A stretch of 42,594 nt of DNA from CAYNLK01 sp964398055 (GTDB lineage: Bacteria; Chloroflexota; Anaerolineae; 4572-78; J111), in contig CAYNLK010000052.1 of NCBI GenBank assembly GCA_964398055.1, forward strand, positions 1-42,594, given 5' to 3'. A program made the position numbers and the translations under genes. Position 1 is the stretch's first letter, and the number at the start of each line of letters is the position of its first letter. The notes under the pieces were generated by a model, which was given only the letters and a program-made list of their open reading frames with translations, was not told the origin of the DNA and searched no databases. This document shows, piece by piece, positions 7,700 through 15,898 of this stretch.

Positions 7700-9241
7700 T
7701 CAATGAGCCGTAACCTGCTTGGCGGCCTCTAATTGAGTGCCCGTCATCATCAGGCCAATCTCATTGATATCGGCCTGGTCGGCGGGTACGGTGCCCATAA
7801 TTCGGCCATCAAAAATAACGGCCACCCGGTCACTCAAAGCCAGAAGCTCCTCCAACTCTTCTGAAATCAGCAAGATGGCTGTACCGGCCTCACGCTGCTC
7901 CAACAGCAGCGTTTGGATGGCCTCGATGGCCCCAACATCGAGGCCGCGGGTCGGTTGCACGGCCACCATCAATTGCGGCCCGGCCGAAATCTCCCGAGCC
8001 AAAATGACTTTCTGTAAATTCCCACCGGAGAGCAGGCGGGCCGGGGTATGCACGTCGGGCGCCAGAATATCATATTGAGTTTTTAACTTCCTGGCATGGT
8101 TGCGGGCGTTGGTATAGTTGACCGTCCAGCCGTTGCCGATCGGTTCCTGGCGGTAGCCTTTCATAATGGTGTTGTCGGTTATACTCAAATTAGGCGCGCT
8201 GCCCACCCGATTCCGGTCGGCGGGGATATAAGAGACCCCGCTCCGGATGGCCGTAATGGGGGGAGCATTGCTCACTTCCTTCCCGTTGATTTTGATGCTG
8301 CCGCTACAGGGTCGCAGGCCGGTAATCACCTGAGCCAATTCGCGCTGACCGTTGCCGGCCACTCCGGCGATGCCCAGGATTTCACCGCTGTGAATCTCTA
8401 GCGACACCCCGCGCAAAGCCGGCACCCCTTTGTCGTTTTCAGCCCGAACGTCGCTTACTTCCAGCACTACCGGCCCCGGCGCATGGGGCTTCTTGCTCAC
8501 GGCAAAAACAACATCCCGGCCGACCATGAGGCGAGCCAGATCCTGTTTGGTTACGCCGGACATGCTCTGGCCCTCGGCGGTAACTTTACCTTTGCGCAGC
8601 ACGGTTACCCGGTCGGCCACCGCGGTGACTTCGTGTAATTTGTGGCTAATAAAGATAATCGATTTACCCTGGGCCACCATCGAGCGCATGGTATTCATCA
8701 ATTCATTGATTTCTTGCGGCGCCAGCACTGCAGTTGGCTCGTCCATGATCAGGATATTGGCCCCGCGATACAGCACTTTAAGAATCTCAACCCGCTGCTG
8801 CTCACCCACGGAAAGCTGCCAAATTTTGGCCGTCGGATCAACGCGCAGGCCAAACTTTTTCTCCAAATCCAACACCTTCTGGTCGTAATCGCTTAATTTC
8901 ATAAAGAATTTAGGTTCATCCAGACCCAGCAGAATGTTCTCAGTGACAGTTTGCGTGGGCACCAGCATAAAGTGCTGGTGAATCATCCCAATGCCTCTGG
9001 CAATAGCATCTTTGGGCGAGTGAAAACTAACCGGCTGGCCAAAGACTTTGATGGTACCGGACGTTTGCCGGTAAAGTCCGGCCAGAACGTTCATCAAGGT
9101 GCTTTTACCCGCCCCATTTTCACCCAGTAAGGCGTGGATTTCGCCCTGTTTCAACGTAAAGTTGACGTGGTCATTGGCCAGCACACCGGGAAAACGGACC
9201 ACGATATCCTTCATTTCCACAGCATAGGGTGTTTCGGTCAT
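7700..9241 (-). CDS. ABC transporter ATPase with two nucleotide-binding domains, NupO/YufO-like
   Basis: A 513-residue protein with two fused ATP-binding domains. Domain 1 has Walker A GENGAGKST (residues 40-48), signature LSVGEQQRVEI and Walker B ILIMDEPTAVL. Domain 2 has the degenerate Walker A GVAGNGQREL and signature LSGGNLQKVILAREI, typical of RbsA-like importers in which only one site is fully canonical. The reading frame extends upstream to 9349, but the ATG at 9241 follows AAGGAACC and matches the family start, while the extra 36 residues look non-coding. It would power the two permeases encoded just downstream. The gene is separated from the binding-protein gene by a strong hairpin. 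Confidence 0.9.
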   Translation of the reverse strand: MTETPYAVEMKDIVVRFPGVLANDHVNFTLKQGEIHALLGENGAGKSTLMNVLAGLYRQTSGTIKVFGQPVSFHSPKDAIARGIGMIHQHFMLVPTQTVTENILLGLDEPKFFMKLSDYDQKVLDLEKKFGLRVDPTAKIWQLSVGEQQRVEILKVLYRGANILIMDEPTAVLAPQEINELMNTMRSMVAQGKSIIFISHKLHEVTAVADRVTVLRKGKVTAEGQSMSGVTKQDLARLMVGRDVVFAVSKKPHAPGPVVLEVSDVRAENDKGVPALRGVSLEIHSGEILGIAGVAGNGQRELAQVITGLRPCSGSIKINGKEVSNAPPITAIRSGVSYIPADRNRVGSAPNLSITDNTIMKGYRQEPIGNGWTVNYTNARNHARKLKTQYDILAPDVHTPARLLSGGNLQKVILAREISAGPQLMVAVQPTRGLDVGAIEAIQTLLLEQREAGTAILLISEELEELLALSDRVAVIFDGRIMGTVPADQADINEIGLMMTGTQLEAAKQVTAH

Positions 9242-9373
9242 AGCAGGTTCCTTAATTGGGTGAGTATGTTCTTCAGCGTTGACAGCACAGCCACTATTCG
9301 GCCACGGGGAATCTGCCTCGGCAGCTCCCCCGATAGCCCACTTTATCAAATTGTTGGTGAGAAATTTGGCTTA

Positions 9374-9412
9374 GATTACTGAGATGGCCCGGAGAGAGCC
9401 ATCTCAGTAATC
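9374..9412 (-). promoter_or_regulatory. Intercistronic hairpin after the binding-protein gene
   Basis: GATTACTGAGATGGC (9374-9388) and GCCATCTCAGTAATC (9398-9412) make a perfect 15-bp stem with a 9-base loop. No T-run follows on the minus strand. The position between bmpA-like and ATPase genes fits an mRNA-protecting or attenuating stem-loop that keeps binding protein in excess. Confidence 0.55.
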
Positions 9413-9431
9413 AGTTTATAGGTTGAGGGCA

Positions 9432-9515
9432 AGGTGACAGTCACTTTTTGTCTGAAATTCAAGGCTATTGTTCAAAACAAACCGCCTTTTTAATCATTTC
9501 AAGTGACGGTCACCT
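9432..9515 (-). repeat. Inverted repeat downstream of the binding-protein gene
   Basis: AGGTGACAGTCACTT at 9432-9446 and AAGTGACGGTCACCT at 9501-9515 are inverted copies with one mismatch, 54 bases apart. Each arm is itself a near-palindrome (GTGACnGTCAC). It lies within 10 bases of the stop codon at 9525 and may form a long-range stem in the mRNA. Confidence 0.5.
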
Positions 9516-9524
9516 GATATGCGG

Positions 9525-10808
9525 TTATTCCAGTTTGGGTAGTTCAGCCGTGATATTTTCATTCCACCAGTACATACAGGTTTCACACGGGCTGCCAAAC
9601 TGCTTGAAACCATCCAGATCAGCCTGCTCGAGCTTTTCACCTTCCGCCAGAATCACATTCCCTTGATTGTCTTTGATCGGGCCGGCAAACACATCGAAGC
9701 GGTTGAACTCACCTTTGAGCATCTTATCGAGGGTATCGCGAATGAGGGCCAGGTCTTCTTCGGGCAAATCCTTGACTCCCGGTTGAGGCGTTTCGCCTTC
9801 CATAAAGCCATACAGCCCTAAACCGCCGCTATCCGCATCGAAATATTCCCAGCCACCCTTCCAGGTGCCGGCGCGGGATTTTTCCACAATATCGGCGTAA
9901 ACCGGGCCCCAATTCCAATACATTGAGGTTAAGCAGGCGTCAATCTTGCAGTTGTCGCGATAGTCGTAGGTGATGCCCCATTTACCTTTTGGCGCCGCTT
10001 CGGCCGGAGCGGGCGTATCGGCCCCGGTCATCACGATCTGGGCGCCGCCGTCAAACAGAGAGGAGGCGGCTTCTTTTTCCAGAATGGGGTCGTGCCAGGT
10101 AAAGATCCAGCGGACGTCAATGGTACACTCAGGGCAGGTTTTTTGGACGCCCAGGGCAAAGGCATTGCCCAGCCGCAGTTCCTCAGGGATGGGGAAGGTG
10201 GCGATGTAGCCCAACTTGGGATTGCCGTCAACCATGGCCCGGGAGCCGGCCAGCATCCCGGCCAGGTATTTCATATTTTCCATCGCGCCCATCAGGTTGC
10301 CAAAATTAGCCTCGTTGGATTTGAAACCGCTGATATGAATAATATCCACATCGGGAAACTCTTCGGCTACAATTTCTGAGGCATCCATAAAGCCAAAGGA
10401 AGTGGTAAAGATCACGTCAAAACCTTTACGGGCCAGTGAGCGGATCACCTGCTCGGCGTCGGCCCCTTCAGCCACATTTTCAACATAGGCGGTGTGGACG
10501 TCAGTCACATTATCCTGGACATAGAGCCGGCCAACATCGTGGGCCTGGGACCAGCCGCCATCATCGTGGGGGCCAACATAAACAAAAGCCACATTATATT
10601 TGCCCTCAGCAATCGCCGGAATCTGATACTTGCCGGCTACTTGTTCGGCCGCGGGGGCGGCTTCGGCCGGCTGTTCGACCGCGGGAGCTTCTGCAGCCGG
10701 TTGTTCGGCCGCCGGGGCAGCCGGCGGCGCCGGCTGCGGGCCAGCGCAAGCGGTCACCACCATGCCCAACACTAGAATAGCCAAGACCATCCAGACAAAA
10801 CGTTTCAT
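9525..10808 (-). CDS. BMP-family substrate-binding lipoprotein
   Basis: A 427-residue exported lipoprotein of the BMP/PnrA (Med/BmpA) family. The signal peptide ends in the lipobox VVTAC, followed by an Ala/Pro/Glu-rich tether of about 50 residues and the ligand-binding fold: YNVAFVYVGPHDDGGWSQAHD, FTTSFGFMDASEIVAEEFPD, IHISGFKSNEANFGN and GAQIVMTGADTPAP. Members bind purine nucleosides or, in some branches, other ligands. The ATG at 10808 follows AGGAGGAG; the upstream in-frame start at 10829 lacks such a site. It is the binding component for the ATPase and permeases encoded downstream. The nearby adenine deaminase supports a purine ligand, which remains an inference. Confidence 0.9.
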   Translation of the reverse strand: MKRFVWMVLAILVLGMVVTACAGPQPAPPAAPAAEQPAAEAPAVEQPAEAAPAAEQVAGKYQIPAIAEGKYNVAFVYVGPHDDGGWSQAHDVGRLYVQDNVTDVHTAYVENVAEGADAEQVIRSLARKGFDVIFTTSFGFMDASEIVAEEFPDVDIIHISGFKSNEANFGNLMGAMENMKYLAGMLAGSRAMVDGNPKLGYIATFPIPEELRLGNAFALGVQKTCPECTIDVRWIFTWHDPILEKEAASSLFDGGAQIVMTGADTPAPAEAAPKGKWGITYDYRDNCKIDACLTSMYWNWGPVYADIVEKSRAGTWKGGWEYFDADSGGLGLYGFMEGETPQPGVKDLPEEDLALIRDTLDKMLKGEFNRFDVFAGPIKDNQGNVILAEGEKLEQADLDGFKQFGSPCETCMYWWNENITAELPKLE

Positions 10809-10865
10809 GATATTCTCCTCCTGCTTCACTAAATATTTTGAATATTTATACTCTGAAGACTTTTA

Positions 10866-10882
10866 CATCTTGCGCCAAGATG
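10866..10882 (-). promoter_or_regulatory. Small hairpin in the leader of the binding-protein gene
   Basis: CATCTTG and CAAGATG form a perfect 7-bp stem with a CGC loop. A second AT-rich symmetric site, AAATATT-TTG-AATATTT, lies at 10832-10848. Either could be an operator for the adjacent GntR protein or a leader structure; nothing distinguishes the options. Confidence 0.3.
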
Positions 10883-10929
10883 CGAACGGACACCAAAACT
10901 TTGGCAAAATCTTTATATCGACAAGTTTG

Positions 10930-10949
10930 TTACATCAAACAACCTCCTT
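10930..10949 (-). promoter_or_regulatory. Start-stop minimal open reading frame with strong ribosome-binding site
   Basis: On the minus strand AAGGAGGTT is followed after five bases by ATG and immediately by TAA. This is an ideal ribosome-binding site leading to a one-codon frame, about 120 bases upstream of the binding-protein start. It could trap ribosomes in the leader or be the relic of a lost gene start. Confidence 0.35.
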
Positions 10950-11006
10950 ATTTTTTACTGATCCTGACGATTTAATTGATAACGCCATATCGCACCCAAA
11001 AACCTG

Positions 11007-11744
11007 CTAGAGCTGCCGGCGAATTAAACGTAGCCGGATGAGATCATCCCGGAAGTAAGAATAAGCCATAATCATAGGTTCGCCGTCTTGATTGTAACCA
11101 ATCTCTTCAAAGGAAATCAAGATCCGCTTTTCTGCCGGCAGAACCAACCGCTCCACCAGCCAGTCAGGGGCCATAACCGGTACAATCTCACTGATATAGT
11201 AACCAAACTCCTGTTGACAAAATTGTGGTAGAAACTCATAAATGGGCGCACGAATATCTTCAGAGGTATAAGGTTGTTTAATGAGATGGATAGGAATATG
11301 AGTCCGGCTGAAGATTACGGGTTTTTCGTCGGCCAGGAACAGTTTTTGCACCACAATTAACCCGGTTTGGGGGGGTAAGTTCAGTTTAGCGGCTAATTGT
11401 GGGTCGGCCGCGGTTTCGTCCACACCAACCAGGCAGACGGTTGGCGTGAAGCCATGCTCGCGGATCATCGTTTCATAGGGGATAATCTCCTCCAGCCGGC
11501 TTTTTACCAGTAAACCGGCCTGGTTGACGAACGTCCCGGCGCCCTGCCGCCGATAAATCACGCCTTCGGTCTCCAGTTGGCTCAGGGCGTCACGGATGGT
11601 GTTGCGACTGACCCCCAATTCAGTGGCCAGTTCAGCTTCTGGGGGAATCCGGCCATCATCAAACTCAACTCTCATAATTCGCTGCTTTAAATGGGTTTTA
11701 ACTTGCTGAACTAAAGATGGGCTGCGCTTGAACATAATCGGCAT
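11007..11744 (-). CDS. GntR-family regulator with UTRA domain
   Basis: A 245-residue transcription factor. Residues 5-70 form the winged-helix DNA-binding domain, with PPEAELATELGVSRNTIRDA as the recognition region and the GVIYRRQGAGTFV wing. Residues about 90-240 are a UTRA ligand-binding domain (chorismate-lyase fold), as in HutC-type GntR proteins. The GAGG before the ATG at 11744 supports this start; an in-frame ATG lies nine bases later. It sits between the adenine deaminase and transporter genes, all in the same direction, and is the likely local regulator with a purine or purine-derived effector. The effector and operator are inferred, not seen. Confidence 0.88.
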   Translation of the reverse strand: MPIMFKRSPSLVQQVKTHLKQRIMRVEFDDGRIPPEAELATELGVSRNTIRDALSQLETEGVIYRRQGAGTFVNQAGLLVKSRLEEIIPYETMIREHGFTPTVCLVGVDETAADPQLAAKLNLPPQTGLIVVQKLFLADEKPVIFSRTHIPIHLIKQPYTSEDIRAPIYEFLPQFCQQEFGYYISEIVPVMAPDWLVERLVLPAEKRILISFEEIGYNQDGEPMIMAYSYFRDDLIRLRLIRRQL

Positions 11745-11924
11745 CGTCCTCGATACCCGAATTTAGCAGGTGGAATTGCTGGAGAGTTACCGAATAGTTT
11801 CAGTAGAAAAAAGGTGGGATGATGGGATGAATTAACCAGTTGTAATTGTAAAATTTATCACCAACACCTTTTTTTGTCAAATCAGGGATTTTTCGGCAAG
11901 TCAAACCCGATTCGTCATGACCGT

Positions 11925-13628
11925 TTAGACAAACAGCGAGACCAATTCAAACTTATCGACATCAACCAGACCGTAGTCGGTGAGTTTAAGTGACGGGATA
12001 ACCGGCAGAGCCTGGAAACTCATTGCCATAAACGGGTCGTGCAGGGGCGATCCCAACTGGTGGGCCGCTCCCAGCAGTTCGGCCATCTGATCCCGCACCC
12101 GTTCAATGGGCTGGTCGCTCATCAAACCGGCGATGGGAAGCGGCAGTTGGGCCAAAATAGTCTCGCCATCAACGGCGGCCATGCCGCCTTTGGTTTCGGC
12201 CACAGCCCGAACGGCCGTGAACATACTCCGGTCATCGACGCCGACCACAACGATATTGTGGTGATCGTGGGCTACAGTGCTGGCCATAGCGCCCCGTTTC
12301 AAGCCAAAGCCGTGGATCAGTCCCTTGCCCATCCGGCCGGTGGCCAGGTGGCGCTCGATCACGGCGATTTTGAGCAAGTCGCGCCCGGTATCGGCCACCA
12401 CTTTACCATCCGCATTGGGCGTCTCCTCGATGAGATGTTTGGTAATGAGTTGATCGGGAACAGTTCCCATAACGCGGGCTTTTTGGCTATTGGCAGGCAT
12501 GCTAAAGTCGACTTTGCTCCAATCCACGTTCATTGAGCTGCGCAGAACGCTGCGGCGGCCCGGTCGTTCCCAGGGCAAGGTTTTTCCATCTTTGGCTACC
12601 AATTTGCCGCCTCTAAAGACCAACTCGGCACTGGGCGCCGCCAGGTCGGAGAAGACGACCAGGTCGGCCCGGCGGCCGGGAGCGATGGCCCCCCGGTCGT
12701 GTAAGTGGAAATATTCCGAGGGATTGAGGGTGGCCATGCGGATGGCGGTGATCGGCGGAACACCGGCGGCAATGGCCATGCGGATCATAAAATCGATATG
12801 CCCTTGTTCCAACAAGTCGGCCGGTTGGCGATCGTCGGTGCAAAAACAAATGCGGCGGGCGGTGTCGGGGGTAACCAACGGCAGCAGCGACTGTAAGTTA
12901 TGGGCATTGGTCGCTTCACGCAGGAAGATATACATGCCCAGCCGCAACTTTTCCCTTGCTTCCTCAACGGTGGTACATTCGTGGTCGCTGCCGATGCTCG
13001 CATTGATATAGGCGTTCAGCCCCTTGCCGGTCAAACCGGGGCAGTGACCATCTTTGACCTGCTTCTGGAAGGAGCGGATCTTGTTCAGGGTGCTTTCATC
13101 GCCGGCCACCACGCCGGGAAAGTTCATTACCTCGGCCAAACCGATGACGTACTCCTCCTGCTGGAGCGGCACCAGGTCGTACCATTCCAACGAAGCGCCG
13201 GTAGTTTCCATGTGGGTACTGGGCACGCAACTGGGGGCGTTGACGTAGACGCTGAGGGGATTGTATTTAGCCATCTCCAGCATATAACGAATGCCCTCCA
13301 GCCCCAACACATTGGCAATTTCGTGGGGGTCGGTGATGACGGTGGTGGTCCCTCGCGGGACGACGGCCCGGGTGAACTCCGGCGGCGGCACCATGGCGCT
13401 TTCAATGTGGACGTGGCTGTCGATAAAGCCGGGGGCCACGTAGCGTCCGCCAACATCAATCGTTTCGGCTGCTTCATAATCGCCCAGGCCAACAATGCGG
13501 GCGTCAGTAATGGCAATGTCGGTAGGGATAATCTCAGCGGTGAAAACATTGATGACTTTACAATTCTTCAGTAGGATATCGGCCGGCTCATCACCCCGGG
13601 CAATTTTGATAATTTGGGCCAGTTCCAT
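11925..13628 (-). CDS. ade: Adenine deaminase
   Basis: A 567-residue amidohydrolase matching bacterial adenine deaminase (EC 3.5.4.2) in length and layout; it converts adenine to hypoxanthine and ammonia in the cytosol using metal ions. The N-terminal beta-sandwich leads to GFIDSHVHIES with H72, H74 and E76 as metal-site residues. DPHEIANVLG, the SCVPSTHMETTGA segment, CFCTDDRQPADLL and TLNPSEYFHLHDRGAIAPGR follow, all typical of the family. The C-terminal domain carries VAHDHHNIVVVG and the LPLPIAGLMSD motif. The gene is the first of the minus-strand cluster that continues with a GntR regulator and a BMP-type importer, which supports purine salvage or use of adenine as a nitrogen source. Confidence 0.95.
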   Translation of the reverse strand: MELAQIIKIARGDEPADILLKNCKVINVFTAEIIPTDIAITDARIVGLGDYEAAETIDVGGRYVAPGFIDSHVHIESAMVPPPEFTRAVVPRGTTTVITDPHEIANVLGLEGIRYMLEMAKYNPLSVYVNAPSCVPSTHMETTGASLEWYDLVPLQQEEYVIGLAEVMNFPGVVAGDESTLNKIRSFQKQVKDGHCPGLTGKGLNAYINASIGSDHECTTVEEAREKLRLGMYIFLREATNAHNLQSLLPLVTPDTARRICFCTDDRQPADLLEQGHIDFMIRMAIAAGVPPITAIRMATLNPSEYFHLHDRGAIAPGRRADLVVFSDLAAPSAELVFRGGKLVAKDGKTLPWERPGRRSVLRSSMNVDWSKVDFSMPANSQKARVMGTVPDQLITKHLIEETPNADGKVVADTGRDLLKIAVIERHLATGRMGKGLIHGFGLKRGAMASTVAHDHHNIVVVGVDDRSMFTAVRAVAETKGGMAAVDGETILAQLPLPIAGLMSDQPIERVRDQMAELLGAAHQLGSPLHDPFMAMSFQALPVIPSLKLTDYGLVDVDKFELVSLFV

Positions 13629-13701
13629 CAGGGTCTCCTTTTTAGAAATAAATTATCCTCAATTTCCAGGCGGCTGACAAATTTGGCTCAACCTCTCCGG
13701 T

Positions 13702-13738
13702 TAAAAAGAACCCCTGCTGAACAAAAGAGCAGGGGTTC
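13702..13738 (-). terminator. Rho-independent terminator
   Basis: GAACCCCTGCT and AGCAGGGGTTC form an 11-bp stem with a 9-base loop, followed on the minus strand by TTTTT. It terminates the PPC-domain gene ending at 13768 and separates it from the adenine deaminase gene. Confidence 0.85.
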
Positions 13739-13767
13739 AAAGGCGTTTGGACAAAGAAAACCGGACC

Positions 13768-15690
13768 CTAAGGGCCGCCTCTCAAGTCGAACTCGTACTC
13801 CAGCGGCCCAATATCATGGTTATACACTTTGATGTAATAAAGATGGTCCGACATCAACTGGCCATCCCAAAGCACCTGTAGATCCTTGGCGTTATTGAGC
13901 TTGTAGGGGGAGGGGGCGCCGGCGCCCAACGGGGTGAGTTTATCCACGCTGCCGCGAGTCCAGATGTGCAGTTGATTGCCGGGATAGATGGCAAAATCGG
14001 CGTGGCGCGCCTGGGTATCATCCAGCGGCGTGTTGGTCATATAAATCTTAAAGTCGTGCTCGATGGCCTTGCCCCGGGGATCAAAGAAAGAGAAGCGATA
14101 CCAGCGCTCCTCACCAGCCTCTAGCCGACCGGTGGTCGCGCCGACCTTTAGCGGAATAGCCTCGGGTGGACCTGTCCCCGGCTCCGGCGGCAGCCCCGGC
14201 CGGGTAGGCGGGGCCGGGGCGTAAGGGAGTCGCCCGGTCAGGCCATTTTCGGTATGCAGGGTTGGGTTGCCCAACTCGGCGTTTTCAATGTCATCAGGGA
14301 AAAGATAATAATCGACCACATCAGCCGTGCCGTTCTTGACCTTGACCAGGTAACGGTCGCCATCTACCAGGCTGCCGGACCAGAGCCGCTCGCCTGTGTC
14401 GGGGTCTTCGTCGCGCGAAACCCACATCCCGGCCCCAAAGTTCTCCATATAATCGGCGTCGCCTCGCTCCCAGATGTGATACTGGCCGGCCGGGAAAAGC
14501 TCAAAATTGATCCGGTTACTGGTGAAGCCGGTGCGGGGGGTAAAGAACATGGTCAGCGCCATATCCTCGATCAATTCATCATCCAGGTCATCGCGCACAA
14601 ACGAATACCAATGCTCACCGTAAGGCCCTAACCGGCCACTATTGACATGAGCCAAATCCAGCTCCAGGGGATTGTTTGGATAAATATTGACCGGGGTATA
14701 GAACTCTTCCGGCGGGATTGGCTCGGCCGGCGGTTGTGAGTCGCCGCCATCACCGCCGCCGCTATCGCCGCGACTGTCGAGGGGATTGGGATTTTTGAGG
14801 GTACTCAGTGGGATAGCCAGCCAGCCCAGCGAGTCGGCCTGAATGAGCCAGCGAGCCGCGCTCTCGGCGCTTTGCCCTTCGATGGCCTGGGCGGTTAGAT
14901 TCCACAAGGTCTGCGGGTCGGCTTCGCCGGGATTTGGCGCCGCGGTTGCCGATGTCCCCGCAGTCACAATCCAGCCGACGGCCTGGGCGGCCTGCATCCA
15001 GATGGCGGCCTGGTCGGCCGGCATATTCGCGACCGCCTGGGCGGTCAGGGTCCAGGCCATCTGCCGGGCGTTAAGGGTTTCGGGGTTGCCCATGGCCGAA
15101 CTGAAGCTGGCCGGAGTTGCCCCGGAAACGGCCGGTTGCTCCTTTTTGGCTTCCAAACTGTAATCCAGGCCAAAGGGCGAGTTGTTGAAGACCCGCACGT
15201 AGTAAAGTTCCTGGTCGGCCACGTGGCCGGTCCAGAAATATTCGACCACGTTAGCCGAGGTCTGCAGAGGTGAGCGCAGACCGACGCCTAACAGTTCCTG
15301 GGCCGGGGTAGTCCCGGCCAACCAGACGCCGGTTTGCTGTTCGGCCAGCACTTCAAAATTAACATACTGGGCGTCGAGGACGGCCTCACTTTCATAGCGC
15401 ATCGCCAGCGAAATCCAGGACAGGTCGGGCGCATCAAAGGAGTTACGGCTGTAGAGATACCAATCTTCTCCGCCGGGGTTGAGATGGTTCAGGGTGACTC
15501 CCTGGGTCAGGATGCGGGCATTTTGGGGAGAGTTGCCGGAGTTGGACTCAAACGAAAAGTCGAGCAACCTTTGCCCGGAGGCGCTGTTGGCAAAGACCGG
15601 CACCGCCACCAGCAGCAAGGTGATGACCACCAGGCTATACCCAAATAGGGTCTTATAAGTGAGCTTTGATGATTTGAATGTTAATCTCAT
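13768..15690 (-). CDS. Secreted protein with three PPC-like beta-domains
   Basis: A 640-residue exported protein. The frame continues upstream to 15807, but ATG 15690 follows GGAGGG and opens a proper signal peptide (LFGYSLVVITLLLVAVPVFA). Three related beta-domains, each about 120-140 residues, resemble bacterial pre-peptidase C-terminal (PPC) domains: GGEDWYLYSR near residue 72, GEHWYSFVRDD near 350 and GEERWYRFSF near 525, each ending in LYYVRVFN, RYLVKVKN or LYYIKVYN. Between the first and second lies a helical Ala/Trp/Gln-rich region with two similar segments (MAWTLTAQAVA and LWNLTAQAIE). A Gly/Asp linker follows. No catalytic domain is visible; it is probably a surface-exposed binding or structural protein. 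The terminator after it makes it monocistronic. Confidence 0.75.
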   Translation of the reverse strand: MRLTFKSSKLTYKTLFGYSLVVITLLLVAVPVFANSASGQRLLDFSFESNSGNSPQNARILTQGVTLNHLNPGGEDWYLYSRNSFDAPDLSWISLAMRYESEAVLDAQYVNFEVLAEQQTGVWLAGTTPAQELLGVGLRSPLQTSANVVEYFWTGHVADQELYYVRVFNNSPFGLDYSLEAKKEQPAVSGATPASFSSAMGNPETLNARQMAWTLTAQAVANMPADQAAIWMQAAQAVGWIVTAGTSATAAPNPGEADPQTLWNLTAQAIEGQSAESAARWLIQADSLGWLAIPLSTLKNPNPLDSRGDSGGGDGGDSQPPAEPIPPEEFYTPVNIYPNNPLELDLAHVNSGRLGPYGEHWYSFVRDDLDDELIEDMALTMFFTPRTGFTSNRINFELFPAGQYHIWERGDADYMENFGAGMWVSRDEDPDTGERLWSGSLVDGDRYLVKVKNGTADVVDYYLFPDDIENAELGNPTLHTENGLTGRLPYAPAPPTRPGLPPEPGTGPPEAIPLKVGATTGRLEAGEERWYRFSFFDPRGKAIEHDFKIYMTNTPLDDTQARHADFAIYPGNQLHIWTRGSVDKLTPLGAGAPSPYKLNNAKDLQVLWDGQLMSDHLYYIKVYNHDIGPLEYEFDLRGGP

Positions 15691-15834
15691 TTTCACCCTC
15701 CATATCCAGGGAGAAAACCGGGACCCCCTACAAGATATAGAGGTATCCCACCCGAATGATCCGACTACACCTATAACTAGCTTACCATAAAGTTGAGGAC
15801 AAGTCAATTATGTCAACTAACTCGACCCCACCGT

Positions 15835-15875
15835 AAAAAAAAAGAGCCTCGCAGTCAACCAGGACTGCGAGGCTC
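15835..15875 (-). terminator. Rho-independent terminator
   Basis: GAGCCTCGCAGTC and GACTGCGAGGCTC form a perfect 13-bp stem with a 6-base loop, and nine T residues follow on the minus strand. It terminates the cohesin/dockerin gene. Confidence 0.92.
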
Positions 15876-15898
15876 GACTTCAAGCTAACTTGGTGAGT

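Noticed and set aside
9242..9349. N-terminal extension of the ABC ATPase
   Set aside because: The extra 36 residues are not like the family and include hairpin-flanking DNA; the ATG at 9241 has a proper ribosome-binding site.
13629..13767. Purine riboswitch upstream of adenine deaminase
   Set aside because: Only a terminator for the preceding gene and about 70 bases of leader are present; no conserved purine-aptamer core was found, nor in the leader of the binding-protein gene.
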